Notes: generated from the letters alone by a model not told the origin. Shown: positions 1 to 10,011, counted from the stretch's first letter. The stretch is 64,000 bases of DNA from Paraburkholderia rhynchosiae (GCF_002879865.1 NZ_PNXY01000003.1:62001-126000); one strand, 5' to 3'. Made by a program: numbers and translations.

Positions 1-58
1 CGGGCAGTTCGGGCCACGGCCATTTCTTGGGGCTCCAGATCAGCAGGAAGGCAGTCAT
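1..58 (-). CDS. 5' end of an unidentified gene (clipped by window edge)
   Basis: Only the first 19 codons of a minus-strand reading frame are inside the window, starting at the ATG complementary to 56-58. The residues begin MTAFLLIWSPKKWPWPEL, a Trp/Pro-rich start that reads like a genuine N-terminus. It resembles starts I associate with EVE/HNH-type DNA-binding or nuclease proteins, but this is a weak impression. No clear ribosome binding site is visible upstream. The function cannot be assigned from this fragment. Confidence 0.35.
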   Translation of the reverse strand, partial: MTAFLLIWSPKKWPWPELP

Positions 59-311
59 CGCAGCGTTGCACACAAATAATGGAGAAGCGCGCCGCGGATA
101 TGTCCGCGTCACGCCGAATCGTTCACGCGGCAGCTTAACCGATCGCCGGCGCGCTGGCCGCAAGTCTTGAGCGGTCGCACGCGCCTGCCGCTGCCGCGTT
201 TGTCGAGCGCGGCAAACGCGTTAACCGTCGCGTACAATCGATGCGGTCATTTGACCTTTTTCGTGTCACCGTGCGCCGCTTCGTGAACCCGCGCGCTTCA
301 CCTGGATTCCC

Positions 312-1532
312 ATGTCTCATGTCACCGGACGCCGGCCAGATGGCCGGCTGATTCTGTTGCTCGGTGCGCTTGCCGCATGCGGGCCGATTTCCATCGACAT
401 GTATCTGCCGAGCTTGCCGACCATCGCGCAGGCATTCGGGATCGGCACAGGCGCGGCTCAAACGACGCTCACCAGCTTCATGTTCGGCTTTTCGATCGGC
501 ATGCTGGTCTATGGGCCCCTCTCGGACACCTATGGCCGCCGGCCGGTGCTGCTTGGCGGCATCATCATGTATGCGCTGGCGAGCATTGCGTGCACGCTGT
601 CGTTTTCAATTGGAGCGCTGGTCACGTTCCGCTTCGTGCAGGCGCTCGGCGCGGGCGCGGCCTCGGTGCTCGCCCGCGCCATTGCGCGCGACGCGCATGG
701 GCCGACCGATGCTGCACGCGTACTGTCGATGCTCGCCATCGTCACGTCGATCGGGCCATTACTTGCGCCGCTGATCGGTGGACAGTTGCTGCTGCTCGGC
801 GGCTGGCGCGTCGTATTCATCGCGCTGACGCTGTTCGGCACCGTGTGCGCGATAACCGCGTTTCTCAAGGTGCCGGAAACCTGGCCGCGCGAGAAGCGTG
901 CGCACTCGGCGCTGCTGAAATCGTTCGCCGCCTACGGTCGATTGCTGCGCGACCCGGTGGCGTGGGGGCATATGCTGTGCGGCGGTATGGCGTTCGCGTC
1001 GATGTTCGCATACATCACGGCGACGCCGTTCGTCTACATCGAGCATTTTCATGTGTCGGCGCAGCACTATGGCTTTCTGTTCGCGCTGAATATCGTCGGC
1101 ATCATGTTCGGCAACTTCATGAACACGCGGCTCGTCGGCCAACTCGGGTCCTTGCCGATCATTTCTTTCGCGGCGAGCGTGAGCTGCATTGCTTCGCTGT
1201 TCGTCTGCGTCGTTTCCCTGACCGGTTGGGGCGGCTTGTGGTCGATCGTATTCGGTTTGTTCTTCGTCGTCGGCGTGGTGGGTTTGCTGTCCGCCAATTG
1301 CACGACCGATCTGATGCATCGCTATCCGATGAATGCGGGAGCGGCGGCCGCCCTGTTCGGCGCGATGCAGCTGGCGCTCGGCGCGTTGTCGAGCCTCGCG
1401 GTCGGACTGTGGCAGGACGGCTCGCCGAAGGGCATGGGCATTGTGGTGGGCGTGGCGGGATCGCTGTGCTACGTCGGCCGGATTCTGGTCGTCAGATGGC
1501 ATGGAATGAAGGCGCCTGTCGCCGCTGTTTAG
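312..1532 (+). CDS. Bcr/CflA family multidrug efflux MFS transporter
   Basis: 406 residues, the usual length for the 12-helix Bcr/CflA branch of the major facilitator superfamily in the inner membrane. The N-terminus carries the family's PISIDMYLPSLPTIAQ segment in helix 1. It is followed by GPLSDTYGRRPVLLGG, the loop 2-3 MFS motif with the Asp and the Gly-Arg-Arg pair, and by an Arg-rich segment near residue 120 (ARAIARDAHGP). Family members export drugs such as bicyclomycin, chloramphenicol or sulfonamides by proton antiport; the substrate here is unknown. The gene stands alone, about 230 bp before the next gene. Confidence 0.9.
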   Translation: MSHVTGRRPDGRLILLLGALAACGPISIDMYLPSLPTIAQAFGIGTGAAQTTLTSFMFGFSIGMLVYGPLSDTYGRRPVLLGGIIMYALASIACTLSFSIGALVTFRFVQALGAGAASVLARAIARDAHGPTDAARVLSMLAIVTSIGPLLAPLIGGQLLLLGGWRVVFIALTLFGTVCAITAFLKVPETWPREKRAHSALLKSFAAYGRLLRDPVAWGHMLCGGMAFASMFAYITATPFVYIEHFHVSAQHYGFLFALNIVGIMFGNFMNTRLVGQLGSLPIISFAASVSCIASLFVCVVSLTGWGGLWSIVFGLFFVVGVVGLLSANCTTDLMHRYPMNAGAAAALFGAMQLALGALSSLAVGLWQDGSPKGMGIVVGVAGSLCYVGRILVVRWHGMKAPVAAV

Positions 1533-1761
1533 AACGGCGCAATGAAGACCGCGATGAACAAGACCTAATAAAGACACGCAATGAAGAAGACGCCATAAAG
1601 ACAGCGCGATGAGCCCGATGCCAGCTAGCCCGTCCGGCCCCTTTGCGCACCCACGGTGCACGAGGCGCTTCTAGCGGAAAACACCAGGTGTTGCGCGCAC
1701 GCGACCTTGCATTTGGATTTGCATTGCTATGATGGGATCACTGTTCCTCGGAGCGGCAATC

Positions 1762-1992
1762 ATGGCGATCAGAGATTTGATGAACGGCGAACGGCAACAT
1801 GCTGCTTTCGCCGAAGCGCAGAAGCTGGCCGACAGCGGCGCCTATCACGATTACACCGACATCGAATACGTTTTGCGCTTTGATTTCGGCTTGACCGATG
1901 TATCGGCGCTGCTCGACAGCCAGTTGATGCATCGCGACCTGAACCGGCGTTGCGCCGACGCGCGCGAGAAGCTCGACGCGCTCAGCGTGTGA
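1762..1992 (+). CDS. Small hypothetical protein upstream of ridA
   Basis: 76 residues from the ATG at 1762. This start is preferred over the in-frame ATG at 1729 because GGAG at 1750-1753 lies 8 bases upstream of it. The sequence is soluble and probably helical (MAIRDLMNGERQ..., with aromatic and acidic residues in the middle), without signal peptide or membrane segment. I do not recognise the family. It ends 50 bp before ridA on the same strand, so the two may be cotranscribed. Confidence 0.65.
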   Translation: MAIRDLMNGERQHAAFAEAQKLADSGAYHDYTDIEYVLRFDFGLTDVSALLDSQLMHRDLNRRCADAREKLDALSV

Positions 1993-2042
1993 CGCAGGCA
2001 GCCGCGTGCCGGCGGGGCGTCATTCATTCTGGAGTGGTATTC

Positions 2043-2447
2043 ATGGCTGCCAGCCGGCACGATGCGTATTTGCCGCATACCGACAATCCCACCACGCTTG
2101 CCAAGCCTGGTGGCCACTACAGTCACGTGGCGGTTGCGAACGGCTTTGTTTTCGTGTCGGGGCAACTGCCGATCGACGCGCGAGGCGAGAAGCTATCCGG
2201 CGCTTCTTTCGAGGCGCAAGCCGAGCAGGTACTGGCGAATGTGCAAGCGGCCCTCGAGTGCGTGGGCAGCAGCGTTGCGCAACTCGTGCAGGTGCGCGTT
2301 TATATCGTCGATATCGAGCACTGGGCGAGCTTCAATCAGATCTACGCGCGTTGGGCAGGTGAGGCGCGGCCGGCGCGTGCTGTTGTGCCAGTTCCGCAGT
2401 TGCATTACGGGTTCGAGATTGAGGTTGAGGCGACGGCGGTGGTGTAG
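2043..2447 (+). CDS. ridA: RidA family enamine/imine deaminase
   Basis: 134 residues from the ATG at 2043, which has GGAG about 8 bases upstream. RidA proteins are cytoplasmic trimers that hydrolyse reactive enamine/imine intermediates released by PLP enzymes. Visible family features are the GHYSHVAVANGFVFVSGQ strand (family consensus: G-x-Y-S-x-A), the central LVQVRVYIVDIEHW segment, and the C-terminal RAVVPVPQLHYGFEIEVEA, where the substrate-binding Arg and terminal Glu are in the expected places. Divergent RidA subfamilies differ in activity, so the exact substrate is inferred only at family level. Confidence 0.85.
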   Translation: MAASRHDAYLPHTDNPTTLAKPGGHYSHVAVANGFVFVSGQLPIDARGEKLSGASFEAQAEQVLANVQAALECVGSSVAQLVQVRVYIVDIEHWASFNQIYARWAGEARPARAVVPVPQLHYGFEIEVEATAVV

Positions 2448-2472
2448 CGGGGGTGATGACGACAAACAACAA

Positions 2473-2490
2473 ACGGGCCTCGCGGCCCGT
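2473..2490 (-). terminator. Rho-independent terminator after tRNA-Ser
   Basis: A 7-bp perfect stem ACGGGCC/GGCCCGT with a 4-base loop. Read on the minus strand it is followed by a T-rich tract (TTGTTTGTTGT), which suits termination of the tRNA-Ser transcript. It may also stop ridA transcription from the other side, where the tail is poorer. Confidence 0.65.
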
Positions 2491-2508
2491 GTCTTCGTAG
2501 AGATGATT

Positions 2509-2598
2509 TGGCGGAGGCGGTGAGATTCGAACTCACGGAAGGATCACTCCTTCGCCGGTTTTCAAGACCGGTGCCTTAAACCACTCGGCCACACCTCC
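2509..2598 (-). tRNA. tRNA-Ser(TGA)
   Basis: 90 nt including an encoded CCA end. The acceptor stem pairs GGAGGTG with the complementary bases before GCCA. There is a long variable arm, as expected for serine, a GTTCGAATC T-loop, and an anticodon loop CTTGAAA giving TGA. A TACAAT -10 box lies just upstream on the minus strand (2608-2613). Confidence 0.96.
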
Positions 2599-2653
2599 AA
2601 GCCGCAAATTGTAACCTGAAAAAACTTCTCTGCGGCGCTCTCTATGTCTGCAT

Positions 2654-3883
2654 TCACTGCGGGTCTTTCAGAAACAACGCCTGCAGATCGTTCAGGAACG
2701 CTTGCCCAAGCTGCGTCGGTGCAATTTTCTGGTGGTCGCGCGTAATCAGCTTGCGGCGCTCGGCTTCCTGCAAAGCCGGCTCGATTGAGGTCATCGACAG
2801 ACCCGTGCGTTCGATAAACCGATGCACCGGAAACCCTTCCACGAGCCGCAGCGCATTCAGCATGAACTCGAACGGCAGATCGCGCGGCCCGACTTCATGT
2901 TCTTCCTGCACCGCCGTGCCCGCTTTCGCCTGTTCGATGAACGTGGCCGGATGCTTATAGCGCGCCTGACGCAACACGCGGTTCGGAAACGACAGCTTCG
3001 TATGCGCGCCGGCGCCAATGCCGAGATAGTCGCCAAAGCGCCAGTAGTTCAGATTGTGCTTGCTCTGCCGATGCGGCTTCGCATACGCCGAGACTTCATA
3101 GTGCTCATATCCCGCGGCCGCCGTGCGTTCATGGATCCAGTCGTGCATGTCGGCGGAGGCGTCGTCGTCAGGCAGCGCGGGGGGAAACTTCGCGAACAGC
3201 GTGTTCGGTTCAAGCGTCAGGTGATACAGCGAAAGATGCGGCGGCGCGAACGACAACGCGGTCTCGATATCAGCCTGGCATTCGGCGAGCGTCTGCTGCG
3301 GAAGCGCGAACATCAGGTCGAGATTGAAATTGTCGAAGGTGCTGGCGGCCACTTCCACCGCATGGCGCGCTTGCGTCGAATCGTGAATCCGGCCGAGCGC
3401 CTTCAGATGCGCCTCATTGAAACTCTGGATGCCCACCGACAACCGGTTCACGCCGCTCGCGCGAAACTGCGCGAATTTCGCCGCTTCGAACGTGCCGGGA
3501 TTGGCTTCGAGCGTGATCTCCGCGTCGGCGTCGAGCGGCAGTAGCGCGCGCACGTCCGACAGCATGCGGTCGAGTCCCGCTGCCGACAGCAAGCTCGGCG
3601 TGCCTCCGCCGATGAACACCGTATGCACCTGCCGACCCCAGACAAGCGGCAGCGCCATCTCGAGATCGGCGCGTAGCGCGTCGAGATATTCGTTCTCGGG
3701 GAACGTGTCGCCCTTCCACTCATGCGAGTTGAAATCGCAGTACGGACACTTGCGCACGCACCACGGAAAATGCACGTACAAGGACAGCGGCGGCAGCGAC
3801 GTCAGACGGATGCCGCCTGGCGACGTGAATGCCTTGATGACGCCGTTGCCGACATCGGCGGGCGTCGGCTTGATCGGAATCAT
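2654..3883 (-). CDS. hemW: HemW, radical SAM heme chaperone (coproporphyrinogen III oxidase-like)
   Basis: 409 residues. HemW binds a [4Fe-4S] cluster and SAM and is thought to deliver heme to respiratory enzymes; older annotations call it anaerobic coproporphyrinogen oxidase. The radical SAM motif CxxxCxxC appears as CVRKCPYC near residue 42, followed by GGGTPSLL, and the HemW-type C-terminal domain runs past residue 300. The Cys ahead of the CxxxCxxC motif that true HemN enzymes carry is absent, as in HemW. The ATG overlaps the rdgB stop by four bases (ATGA), so the genes are translationally coupled. About 35 N-terminal residues precede the usual HemW start. Confidence 0.93.
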   Translation of the reverse strand: MIPIKPTPADVGNGVIKAFTSPGGIRLTSLPPLSLYVHFPWCVRKCPYCDFNSHEWKGDTFPENEYLDALRADLEMALPLVWGRQVHTVFIGGGTPSLLSAAGLDRMLSDVRALLPLDADAEITLEANPGTFEAAKFAQFRASGVNRLSVGIQSFNEAHLKALGRIHDSTQARHAVEVAASTFDNFNLDLMFALPQQTLAECQADIETALSFAPPHLSLYHLTLEPNTLFAKFPPALPDDDASADMHDWIHERTAAAGYEHYEVSAYAKPHRQSKHNLNYWRFGDYLGIGAGAHTKLSFPNRVLRQARYKHPATFIEQAKAGTAVQEEHEVGPRDLPFEFMLNALRLVEGFPVHRFIERTGLSMTSIEPALQEAERRKLITRDHQKIAPTQLGQAFLNDLQALFLKDPQ

Positions 3884-4527
3884 GCTTCCTCCGTCAGGCG
3901 CGCGAGCAGTTGGCGCAACGCAATCGCGCGATGGCTGCTGGCGTTTTTCACCGCCGGTTCCAGTTCCGCGGCGCTCGCGTTCAGCGACGGCAAGAAGAAG
4001 TAGGGATCGTAGCCGAAACCATGCGAGCCGCGCGGCGCATCGAGGATCTCGCCATGCCAGCGGCCTTCGGCGATCAGCGGCTCGGGATCGTCCGCGTGAC
4101 GCACCAGTGCGAGCACGCAGTAATAGTACGCGCGGCGATCGCTTTCGCCTTGCAATGCGGACACCAGCCGCGCGTTGTTCGCCGCGTCGCTCTTTTCGCC
4201 GCCGGCGAGCTGCGCGTAGCGCGCCGAATAAACGCCCGGTGCGCCGCGCAACACGCGCACGCAGAGGCCGGAGTCGTCGGCGAGGGCGGGCAGGCCGGTG
4301 AGCTTCGCAGCATGACGCGCCTTCGTCAGCGCGTTTTCGACGAACGTGGGATGCGGCTCTTCCGCTTCGGGCACGCCAAGGTCGCCTTGCGCAATCAGCT
4401 CGATGCCGGCCGCGCCGACGAGCGCCGCGAACTCGCGCAGCTTGCCCGCGTTGTTCGACGCGAGCACGACCTTGTTCAATGGCGATGCCGATCGAGCGGC
4501 GCCATTGCCTTCACGAACTTCACTCAC
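3880..4527 (-). CDS. rdgB: RdgB/HAM1 non-canonical purine NTP pyrophosphatase
   Basis: 215 residues. The enzyme hydrolyses dITP, ITP and XTP to monophosphates and so keeps deaminated purines out of DNA and RNA. The N-terminal [14 protein letters not shown] motif (Ser-Asn-Asn and Lys for nucleotide binding), the central LADDSGLCV metal site and the C-terminal [11 protein letters not shown] and SHRAIAL motifs are all present. The start is taken as the GTG at 4527, with GGAG upstream. It overlaps the end of rph by 8 bases and couples downstream to hemW. Confidence 0.94.
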   Translation of the reverse strand: MSEVREGNGAARSASPLNKVVLASNNAGKLREFAALVGAAGIELIAQGDLGVPEAEEPHPTFVENALTKARHAAKLTGLPALADDSGLCVRVLRGAPGVYSARYAQLAGGEKSDAANNARLVSALQGESDRRAYYYCVLALVRHADDPEPLIAEGRWHGEILDAPRGSHGFGYDPYFFLPSLNASAAELEPAVKNASSHRAIALRQLLARLTEEA

Positions 4528-5260
4528 CTCGGAACTCCAGCGCTTCTTTCTGTTTCGCGATCAATGTGGCGATGCCGTCGCTCGCGAGATCCATCAGCGC
4601 GTTCATTTCGTCGCGCGAGAAAGGCACGCCCTCGGCGGTGCCCTGAATTTCGACGAAACCGCCCGCGCCCGTCATCACCACGTTCATGTCGGTGTCGCAT
4701 TGCGAATCTTCGTCGTAGTCGAGGTCGAGCACAGGCACGCCGTCGTACGCGCCGACCGAAATCGCCGCGACGTAATCACTGATGGGCGAGCTTTCGATGC
4801 GGCCCGCGGCCAGCAGCTTGCTGATTGCGTCATGCGCGGCGACGAAGGCGCCAGTGATGCTCGCCGTGCGCGTGCCGCCGTCGGCCTGGATCACGTCGCA
4901 ATCGATATGCAGCGTGCGCGCGCCGAGCTTCTCGAGATCGAACACGGAACGCAGCGCACGGCCAATCAGCCGCTGGATTTCCTGTGTGCGCCCGGTCTGT
5001 TTGCCGCGCGCCGCTTCACGGTCGCTGCGCGTATGCGTGGCCCTCGGCAGCATGCCGTATTCGGCGGTGAGCCAGCCCTGGCCGCGATCGCGAAGGAACG
5101 ACGGCACGCTCTCGGCAATGCTCGCCGTGCAGATCACTTTCGTGTCGCCGAATGCGACCAGCACCGAGCCCTCCGCGTGCTTCGTGTAGTGGCGCGTGAT
5201 GCGCACGTCGCGCAGCTGATTGGCCAGGCGGCCGCTGGGGCGTTGAGTGATGTCGGTCAT
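4520..5260 (-). CDS. rph: Ribonuclease PH
   Basis: 246 residues from the ATG at 5260; an upstream in-frame extension lacks conserved sequence. RNase PH is a phosphorolytic 3'-5' exoribonuclease that trims tRNA 3' ends as a hexameric ring. The N-terminal [13 protein letters not shown], the [20 protein letters not shown] phosphate-binding and active-site region, and the [11 protein letters not shown] motif are characteristic. It is the first gene of the rph-rdgB-hemW operon. Confidence 0.95.
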   Translation of the reverse strand: MTDITQRPSGRLANQLRDVRITRHYTKHAEGSVLVAFGDTKVICTASIAESVPSFLRDRGQGWLTAEYGMLPRATHTRSDREAARGKQTGRTQEIQRLIGRALRSVFDLEKLGARTLHIDCDVIQADGGTRTASITGAFVAAHDAISKLLAAGRIESSPISDYVAAISVGAYDGVPVLDLDYDEDSQCDTDMNVVMTGAGGFVEIQGTAEGVPFSRDEMNALMDLASDGIATLIAKQKEALEFRGE

Positions 5261-5479
5261 GTTCGATTCGGTAGGAGGAAAGCAGCAGGGAAAGCGAGAT
5301 TTTACAGCCGATCGGGGCGGCCATGCGCAGGGCGGCTGGCCGCGTCGGCCGCGGCTCTCCAAGGGGTCTCATCGCCAAAAATGGGATAATGCCGATTCTC
5401 CGCCTCGCGTCTCGTACACGCCGGGCGATTCGACTCTTCGGCCAGCGTCTCACGCATGGCCACAATCACGAGACATACG

Positions 5480-6403
5480 ATGATCTACAGCATGACTGGC
5501 TATGCGAGCGCGACACGCGAACTCGTCGCGGCGTCGGGCACGGGCGGCGTCAGCGTGTCGGTCGAACTGCGCACAGTGAACTCGCGCTTTCTCGACCTCA
5601 ACTTCCGTATGCCGGAAGACGTGCGCGTCTGCGAACCCACGCTGCGCGAAATGCTGATGAACAAGCTGTCGCGCGGCAAGGTGGATATCCGTATCAATCT
5701 GCAGCGCAGCGAACAGACGGCGAATGCCGGTTCGGTCAATCGTGACGCGTTGACGCAACTGGCGTTGCTCGAACGCACGGTGCTCGCGACATTCCCGGAA
5801 GCGGGCCGTCTGCGTGCCGGCGAAATTCTGCGCTGGCCGGGCGTGCTCGCCGAGACAGGCGTGGCGCCGGAGGTACTGCGCGACGCGGTGCTCGCATGCG
5901 GCAAGCAGGCCATTACGGATCTGATCGACGTGCGTGCCCGCGAAGGCGCGCAACTCGCGACGATGCTGCTCGCCAACGTCACGGAGATGGAAGCGATCGT
6001 CACGAAGATCACGCCGCTCGTGCCGGAGTTGATCACGAAGCATCAGCAGAAGATCGTCGAACGCCTGCAGGAAGCGCTCGGCATTGCCGCGCCCGATACG
6101 GCCGCGACCATCGTGTCGCGCGAAGAGATCAACGAGCGGATTCGCCAGGAAGTGACGATGTACGGCATCCGTATCGACATCGCGGAAGAACTGTCGCGCC
6201 TTACTGCTCACCTGAACGAAACGCGTCACGTGATCGAGAAGGGCGGCAAGGTTGGCAAGCGGCTCGACTTCATGATGCAGGAACTCAATCGCGAAGCGAA
6301 CACGCTCGGCTCGAAGGCGGCCGCGAAGGAACTGGCGGATTCGTCGATGACCCTGAAGCTGCTCATCGAACAGATGCGCGAGCAGGTACAGAATCTGGAA
6401 TAA
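5480..6403 (+). CDS. YicC family endoribonuclease-like protein
   Basis: 307 residues starting [15 protein letters not shown], the standard YicC N-terminus; an upstream in-frame ATG at 5456 adds only eight unconserved residues. YicC/YloC proteins have been linked to RNA turnover in E. coli. The C-terminal block is conserved: [13 protein letters not shown], then [21 protein letters not shown]. It reads divergently from rph and ends 17 bp before gmk, so yicC-gmk-rpoZ probably form one transcript. Confidence 0.92.
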   Translation: MIYSMTGYASATRELVAASGTGGVSVSVELRTVNSRFLDLNFRMPEDVRVCEPTLREMLMNKLSRGKVDIRINLQRSEQTANAGSVNRDALTQLALLERTVLATFPEAGRLRAGEILRWPGVLAETGVAPEVLRDAVLACGKQAITDLIDVRAREGAQLATMLLANVTEMEAIVTKITPLVPELITKHQQKIVERLQEALGIAAPDTAATIVSREEINERIRQEVTMYGIRIDIAEELSRLTAHLNETRHVIEKGGKVGKRLDFMMQELNREANTLGSKAAAKELADSSMTLKLLIEQMREQVQNLE

Positions 6404-6420
6404 GGCTGGAGCATCACAAC

Positions 6421-7104
6421 ATGACCGATCATCACACACGCGAAAGCGGCGCACCGCGCAACCCGTATGCCGGCGCCTATCCCGGCAACCTGTTCATGGT
6501 CGTCGCGCCTTCGGGCGCGGGCAAGTCGACGCTCGTGAACGCGCTGCTCGCCGGCGACGACGCCATCCGTCTGTCGATCTCGTACACGACGCGCCCGCCG
6601 CGTCCGCAGGAGCAGGACGGCGAGCACTACCACTTCACGACCGTCGACGATTTCATGAAGCGTCACGACTCCGGCGAGTTTCTGGAAAGCGCGGAAGTGC
6701 ACGGCAACTACTACGGCACGTCGCGCGTGTGGATCGAGGAGCAGATGAAAAGCGGCCATGACGTGCTGCTCGAAATCGACTGGCAGGGCGCTCAACAGGT
6801 GAAGAAGCAGTTTCACAACGCGGTCGAAATTTTCATTTTGCCGCCGTCGCTCGAAGCGCTCGAAGAGCGTCTGAAAAAGCGCGGCCAGGACGAGCCGAAT
6901 GTGATCACGCGACGGCTACTCGCCGCAGGCAGCGAGATGGCGCACGCGGCCGAAGCGGAGTATGTGGTGATCAACGAGAAGTTCGATCGCGCGCTCGGCG
7001 AACTGCAGTGTCTCGTGGCCGCGACGCGTTCGCGCTTCGCCTCGCAATACGCGCGTCATACGAAGCTTTTCGTGCAGCTCGGCATTCACCTTCCGCACCC
7101 CTGA
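6421..7104 (+). CDS. gmk: Guanylate kinase
   Basis: 228 residues from the ATG at 6421. It phosphorylates GMP to GDP using ATP. The P-loop [15 protein letters not shown] lies near residue 30, followed by the GMP-binding [17 protein letters not shown] segment and the [13 protein letters not shown] strand with its Asp. About 20 extra N-terminal residues precede the core, a common feature of this family in Burkholderiaceae. Its neighbours rpoZ and spoT reproduce the widely conserved guanine nucleotide/stringent response gene order. Confidence 0.96.
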   Translation: MTDHHTRESGAPRNPYAGAYPGNLFMVVAPSGAGKSTLVNALLAGDDAIRLSISYTTRPPRPQEQDGEHYHFTTVDDFMKRHDSGEFLESAEVHGNYYGTSRVWIEEQMKSGHDVLLEIDWQGAQQVKKQFHNAVEIFILPPSLEALEERLKKRGQDEPNVITRRLLAAGSEMAHAAEAEYVVINEKFDRALGELQCLVAATRSRFASQYARHTKLFVQLGIHLPHP

Positions 7105-7164
7105 ACGCGGTGGCGATTCGAGCACATAAGGTAGAATAAGCAACATACTGAGAAGGAACCCAAC

Positions 7165-7368
7165 ATGGCCCGCATTACCGTCGAAGACTGCCTCAAACAG
7201 ATCCCGAACCGTTTCGAACTCGCGCTTGCCGCGACCTATCGCGCGCGTCAGCTCGCTCAAGGTCACACGCCGAAGATCGAAAGCCGCGACAAGCCCACGG
7301 TCGTCGCGCTGCGCGAAATCGCGGCCGGTCAGGTCGGCGTCGAAATGCTGAAGAAGGTGCCAGTTTAA
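7165..7368 (+). CDS. rpoZ: RNA polymerase omega subunit
   Basis: 67 residues, the normal length of omega. It begins [23 protein letters not shown], which contains the conserved NRFELAL helix that contacts the beta' subunit, followed by ARQLAQGH and [14 protein letters not shown] sits just upstream. In E. coli omega forms one of the ppGpp sites on RNA polymerase, which fits its place between gmk and spoT. Confidence 0.96.
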
Positions 7369-7401
7369 GGCGCGCTGTTTCCGTTTTCGATTGGCAAGTA
7401 T

Positions 7402-7474
7402 TTGCTACACCGATTTGCTACACCGCTTGCTACACCGCTTGCTACACCGCTTGCTACACCGCTTGCTACACGTT
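7402..7474. repeat. 12-bp tandem repeat between rpoZ and spoT
   Basis: Six consecutive copies of a 12-base unit TTGCTACACCGC. Units 2 to 5 are perfect, the first ends in A and is separated from unit 2 by one extra T, and the last degenerates to TTGCTACACGTT. The array lies in the 183-bp gap between rpoZ and spoT. It has no coding frame on the sense strand. Copy number could vary by slippage. Confidence 0.9.
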
Positions 7475-7551
7475 TGCCACAGCTTTTTTGCCATACCTGA
7501 TTGCATCAACGCGCAGACCGGCGTCAACCCTGAACCGCTACGGAGGCGAAC

Positions 7552-9912
7552 ATGAGTACCACCCCGCCCACCGCTACGGAAGCGGAGCATGACGCCGACT
7601 CGCCCTCATCTGCACGCAAGTACATCGACGCGGTCCTCGAACAGTCGTTTCGCCATCTGTTCGGGCCGACCGCCACGCCCGAGCAACCGCGCCGGCATGA
7701 CGTCGTCTCCATTGCCAGGCTGACGTCCGCCTTGTCCGGCTATCTGCAGCCGGAAGAGATCAAGGAAGTCAAGGCGGCCTTCCATTTCAGCGACGAAGCC
7801 CACCTCGGCCAGTATCGCCAGAGCGGCGAGCCCTACATCACGCATCCGGTTGCCGTCGCGGAAATCTGCGCCGGCTGGAATCTCGACGGCCAGGCGATCA
7901 TGGCGGCTCTGCTGCATGACGTAATGGAAGACCAGGGCGTGACCAAGGCCGAGCTCGCCGAGCGATTCGGCGCGAAGGTCGCGGAACTGGTCGACGGTTT
8001 GTCGAAACTGGACAAAATGGAGTTCCGCAATCGCGAGGAAGCGCAAGCGGAAAACTTCCGCAAGATGCTGCTGGCCATGGCGCGCGACGTCCGCGTGATT
8101 CTGGTGAAGCTCGCCGACCGGCTGCACAACATGCGCACGCTCGGCGCCGTGCCGCACGAAAAGCGCCGTCGCGTGGCGCGCGAAACGCTGGACATCTACG
8201 CGCCCATCGCGCACCGGCTCGGATTGAACAATACGTATCGCGAGCTGCAGGACCTGAGCTTCGCGAACTTCAATCCGCATCGGTACGCCACGCTCGAAAA
8301 AGCCGTTAAGGCCGCGCGCGGCAACCGGCGCGAAGTAGTCGGCAAGATTCTCGAAGCGGTGCAGCGCGCAATCGCCGACGCGAAGATCGACGCCGAAGTC
8401 ACCGGCCGCGAGAAAACTATCTTCAGCATCTACAAGAAGATGCGCGACAAGCAGTTGTCGTTCTCGCAGGTGCTCGACGTGTACGGTTTCCGTGTGGTGG
8501 TCGACAGCGCGCTGGAGTGCTACACGTGCATCGGCGCATTGCATGCTCTGTACAAGCCCGTGCCGGGCAAGTTCAAGGACTACATCGCGATCCCTAAGGT
8601 GAACGGCTATCAGTCGTTGCATACCACGCTCGTCGGTCCGTTTGGCGCGCCGATCGAGTTTCAGGTGCGCACGCGCAAGATGCACGAAATCGCTGAAGCG
8701 GGCGTGGCCGCGCACTGGCTGTACAAGAACGGCAGCGCGGACCTGAACGATGTGCAAAAGCGCGCGCATCAGTGGCTGAAGTCGCTGCTCGACATTCAGA
8801 GCGAAGCAGGCGACTCGAGCGAATTCCTCGAGCACGTGAAGATCGATCTGTTCCCGGATGCGGTCTACGTATTCACGCCGAAGTCGAAGATCATGGCGTT
8901 GCCGCGCGGCGCCACGGCGCTCGACTTCGCGTATTCGATCCACAGCGACCTGGGCAACCAGTGCGTCGCGGTGAAGATCAACAACGAACTGCTGCCGCTG
9001 CGCACCGAGCTGAAGAGCGGTGACATTGTCGAAGTGATTACGGCGCCGTATTCGAAGCCGAACCCGGCGTGGCTCGGTTTCGTCCGCACAGGCAAGGCGC
9101 GTTCCGCGATCCGCCATTATCTGAAGACCATGCGGCTGAACGAGTCCGTGCAACTCGGCGAGCGTCTTGTCGATCAGGCGTTGAAAGGCTACGGTCTGGC
9201 GCTGTCGGACGTGACCCCGGAAGCGTGGGAAAAGCTCGTGCAATGGACGGGCAACAAGAACGGCCAGGAAATCTTCGCGGACATCGGTCTCGGCCGGCGT
9301 GTCGCGGCGGTCATGGCCAAGCGCATCGAAGTGCTGATGAGCGGCCGCGACGCCGACGATGACGGCTCGCGCTCAGAATCCGGCTCGGCGCCTCATGCGC
9401 CGCCGGTGGTCATCACCGGCACCGAGGGCATGTCGGTGCAATTGTCCGCGTGCTGCCGTCCGATTCCGGGCGACGACATCATGGGCTATATCGGCATCGG
9501 CCTCGGCATGGCCATTCACACCACCGACTGCCGCGTCGCCCAGCGCATCCACCGGCGCGATCCGGGCCGCTGGATCGACGTGGCGTGGGCGCCGCAACCA
9601 GGGCGTCTGTTCGACGTCGCGGTCAAGGTGCTGGTCAAGAACAACAAGGGCGTGTTTGCCCGCGTGGCTGCGGACATTACCTCGGCGGATGCGAACATCG
9701 TGCATATTGCGATGGACGAGGACTTGTCGCAGGAATCCACGGTACTGCGCTTCGTGATCCAGGTCAGTGACCGCGTCCATCTGGCCAACGTCATGCGCCG
9801 CGTGCGCACGAACCTCGACGTGATGCGCATCGCGCGTGAACGACCGAGCGACGACGGCCATCACCGGCACGACGGCGGCATGCGAATCGACCGCGAGCGG
9901 GCCGACTACTGA
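7552..9912 (+). CDS. spoT: Bifunctional (p)ppGpp synthetase/hydrolase SpoT
   Basis: 786 residues. It makes and degrades the alarmone (p)ppGpp. Domain order by eye: HD hydrolase at about residues 95-200, with the ALLHDVMED metal motif intact, so hydrolase activity is expected; synthetase domain at about 260-390 (YGFRVVV, NGYQSLHTT, EFQVRT); TGS domain at about 435-495; and a C-terminal zinc-finger/ACT region with the conserved CCRPIPGD. An intact HD motif and position after rpoZ argue for SpoT rather than RelA. Good GGAGG-type ribosome binding site. Confidence 0.95.
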   Translation: MSTTPPTATEAEHDADSPSSARKYIDAVLEQSFRHLFGPTATPEQPRRHDVVSIARLTSALSGYLQPEEIKEVKAAFHFSDEAHLGQYRQSGEPYITHPVAVAEICAGWNLDGQAIMAALLHDVMEDQGVTKAELAERFGAKVAELVDGLSKLDKMEFRNREEAQAENFRKMLLAMARDVRVILVKLADRLHNMRTLGAVPHEKRRRVARETLDIYAPIAHRLGLNNTYRELQDLSFANFNPHRYATLEKAVKAARGNRREVVGKILEAVQRAIADAKIDAEVTGREKTIFSIYKKMRDKQLSFSQVLDVYGFRVVVDSALECYTCIGALHALYKPVPGKFKDYIAIPKVNGYQSLHTTLVGPFGAPIEFQVRTRKMHEIAEAGVAAHWLYKNGSADLNDVQKRAHQWLKSLLDIQSEAGDSSEFLEHVKIDLFPDAVYVFTPKSKIMALPRGATALDFAYSIHSDLGNQCVAVKINNELLPLRTELKSGDIVEVITAPYSKPNPAWLGFVRTGKARSAIRHYLKTMRLNESVQLGERLVDQALKGYGLALSDVTPEAWEKLVQWTGNKNGQEIFADIGLGRRVAAVMAKRIEVLMSGRDADDDGSRSESGSAPHAPPVVITGTEGMSVQLSACCRPIPGDDIMGYIGIGLGMAIHTTDCRVAQRIHRRDPGRWIDVAWAPQPGRLFDVAVKVLVKNNKGVFARVAADITSADANIVHIAMDEDLSQESTVLRFVIQVSDRVHLANVMRRVRTNLDVMRIARERPSDDGHHRHDGGMRIDRERADY

Positions 9913-10011
9913 GCTTCTGAGCTTCGGCGCTCGCTTTCCAAAACGTCGTTTGTTCTGTTGGAACGCGCCGGCCACCCGGGAGTCAGACCTGAAAACTCAG
10001 GGAGAACGCTC

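Noticed and set aside
7402..7474. Possible CRISPR array
   Set aside because: Units are directly adjacent with no spacers, only 12 bp long, and no cas genes are near.
7405..7590. Minus-strand frame with repeated CSKR
   Set aside because: It only translates the 12-bp repeat array and has no ribosome binding site.
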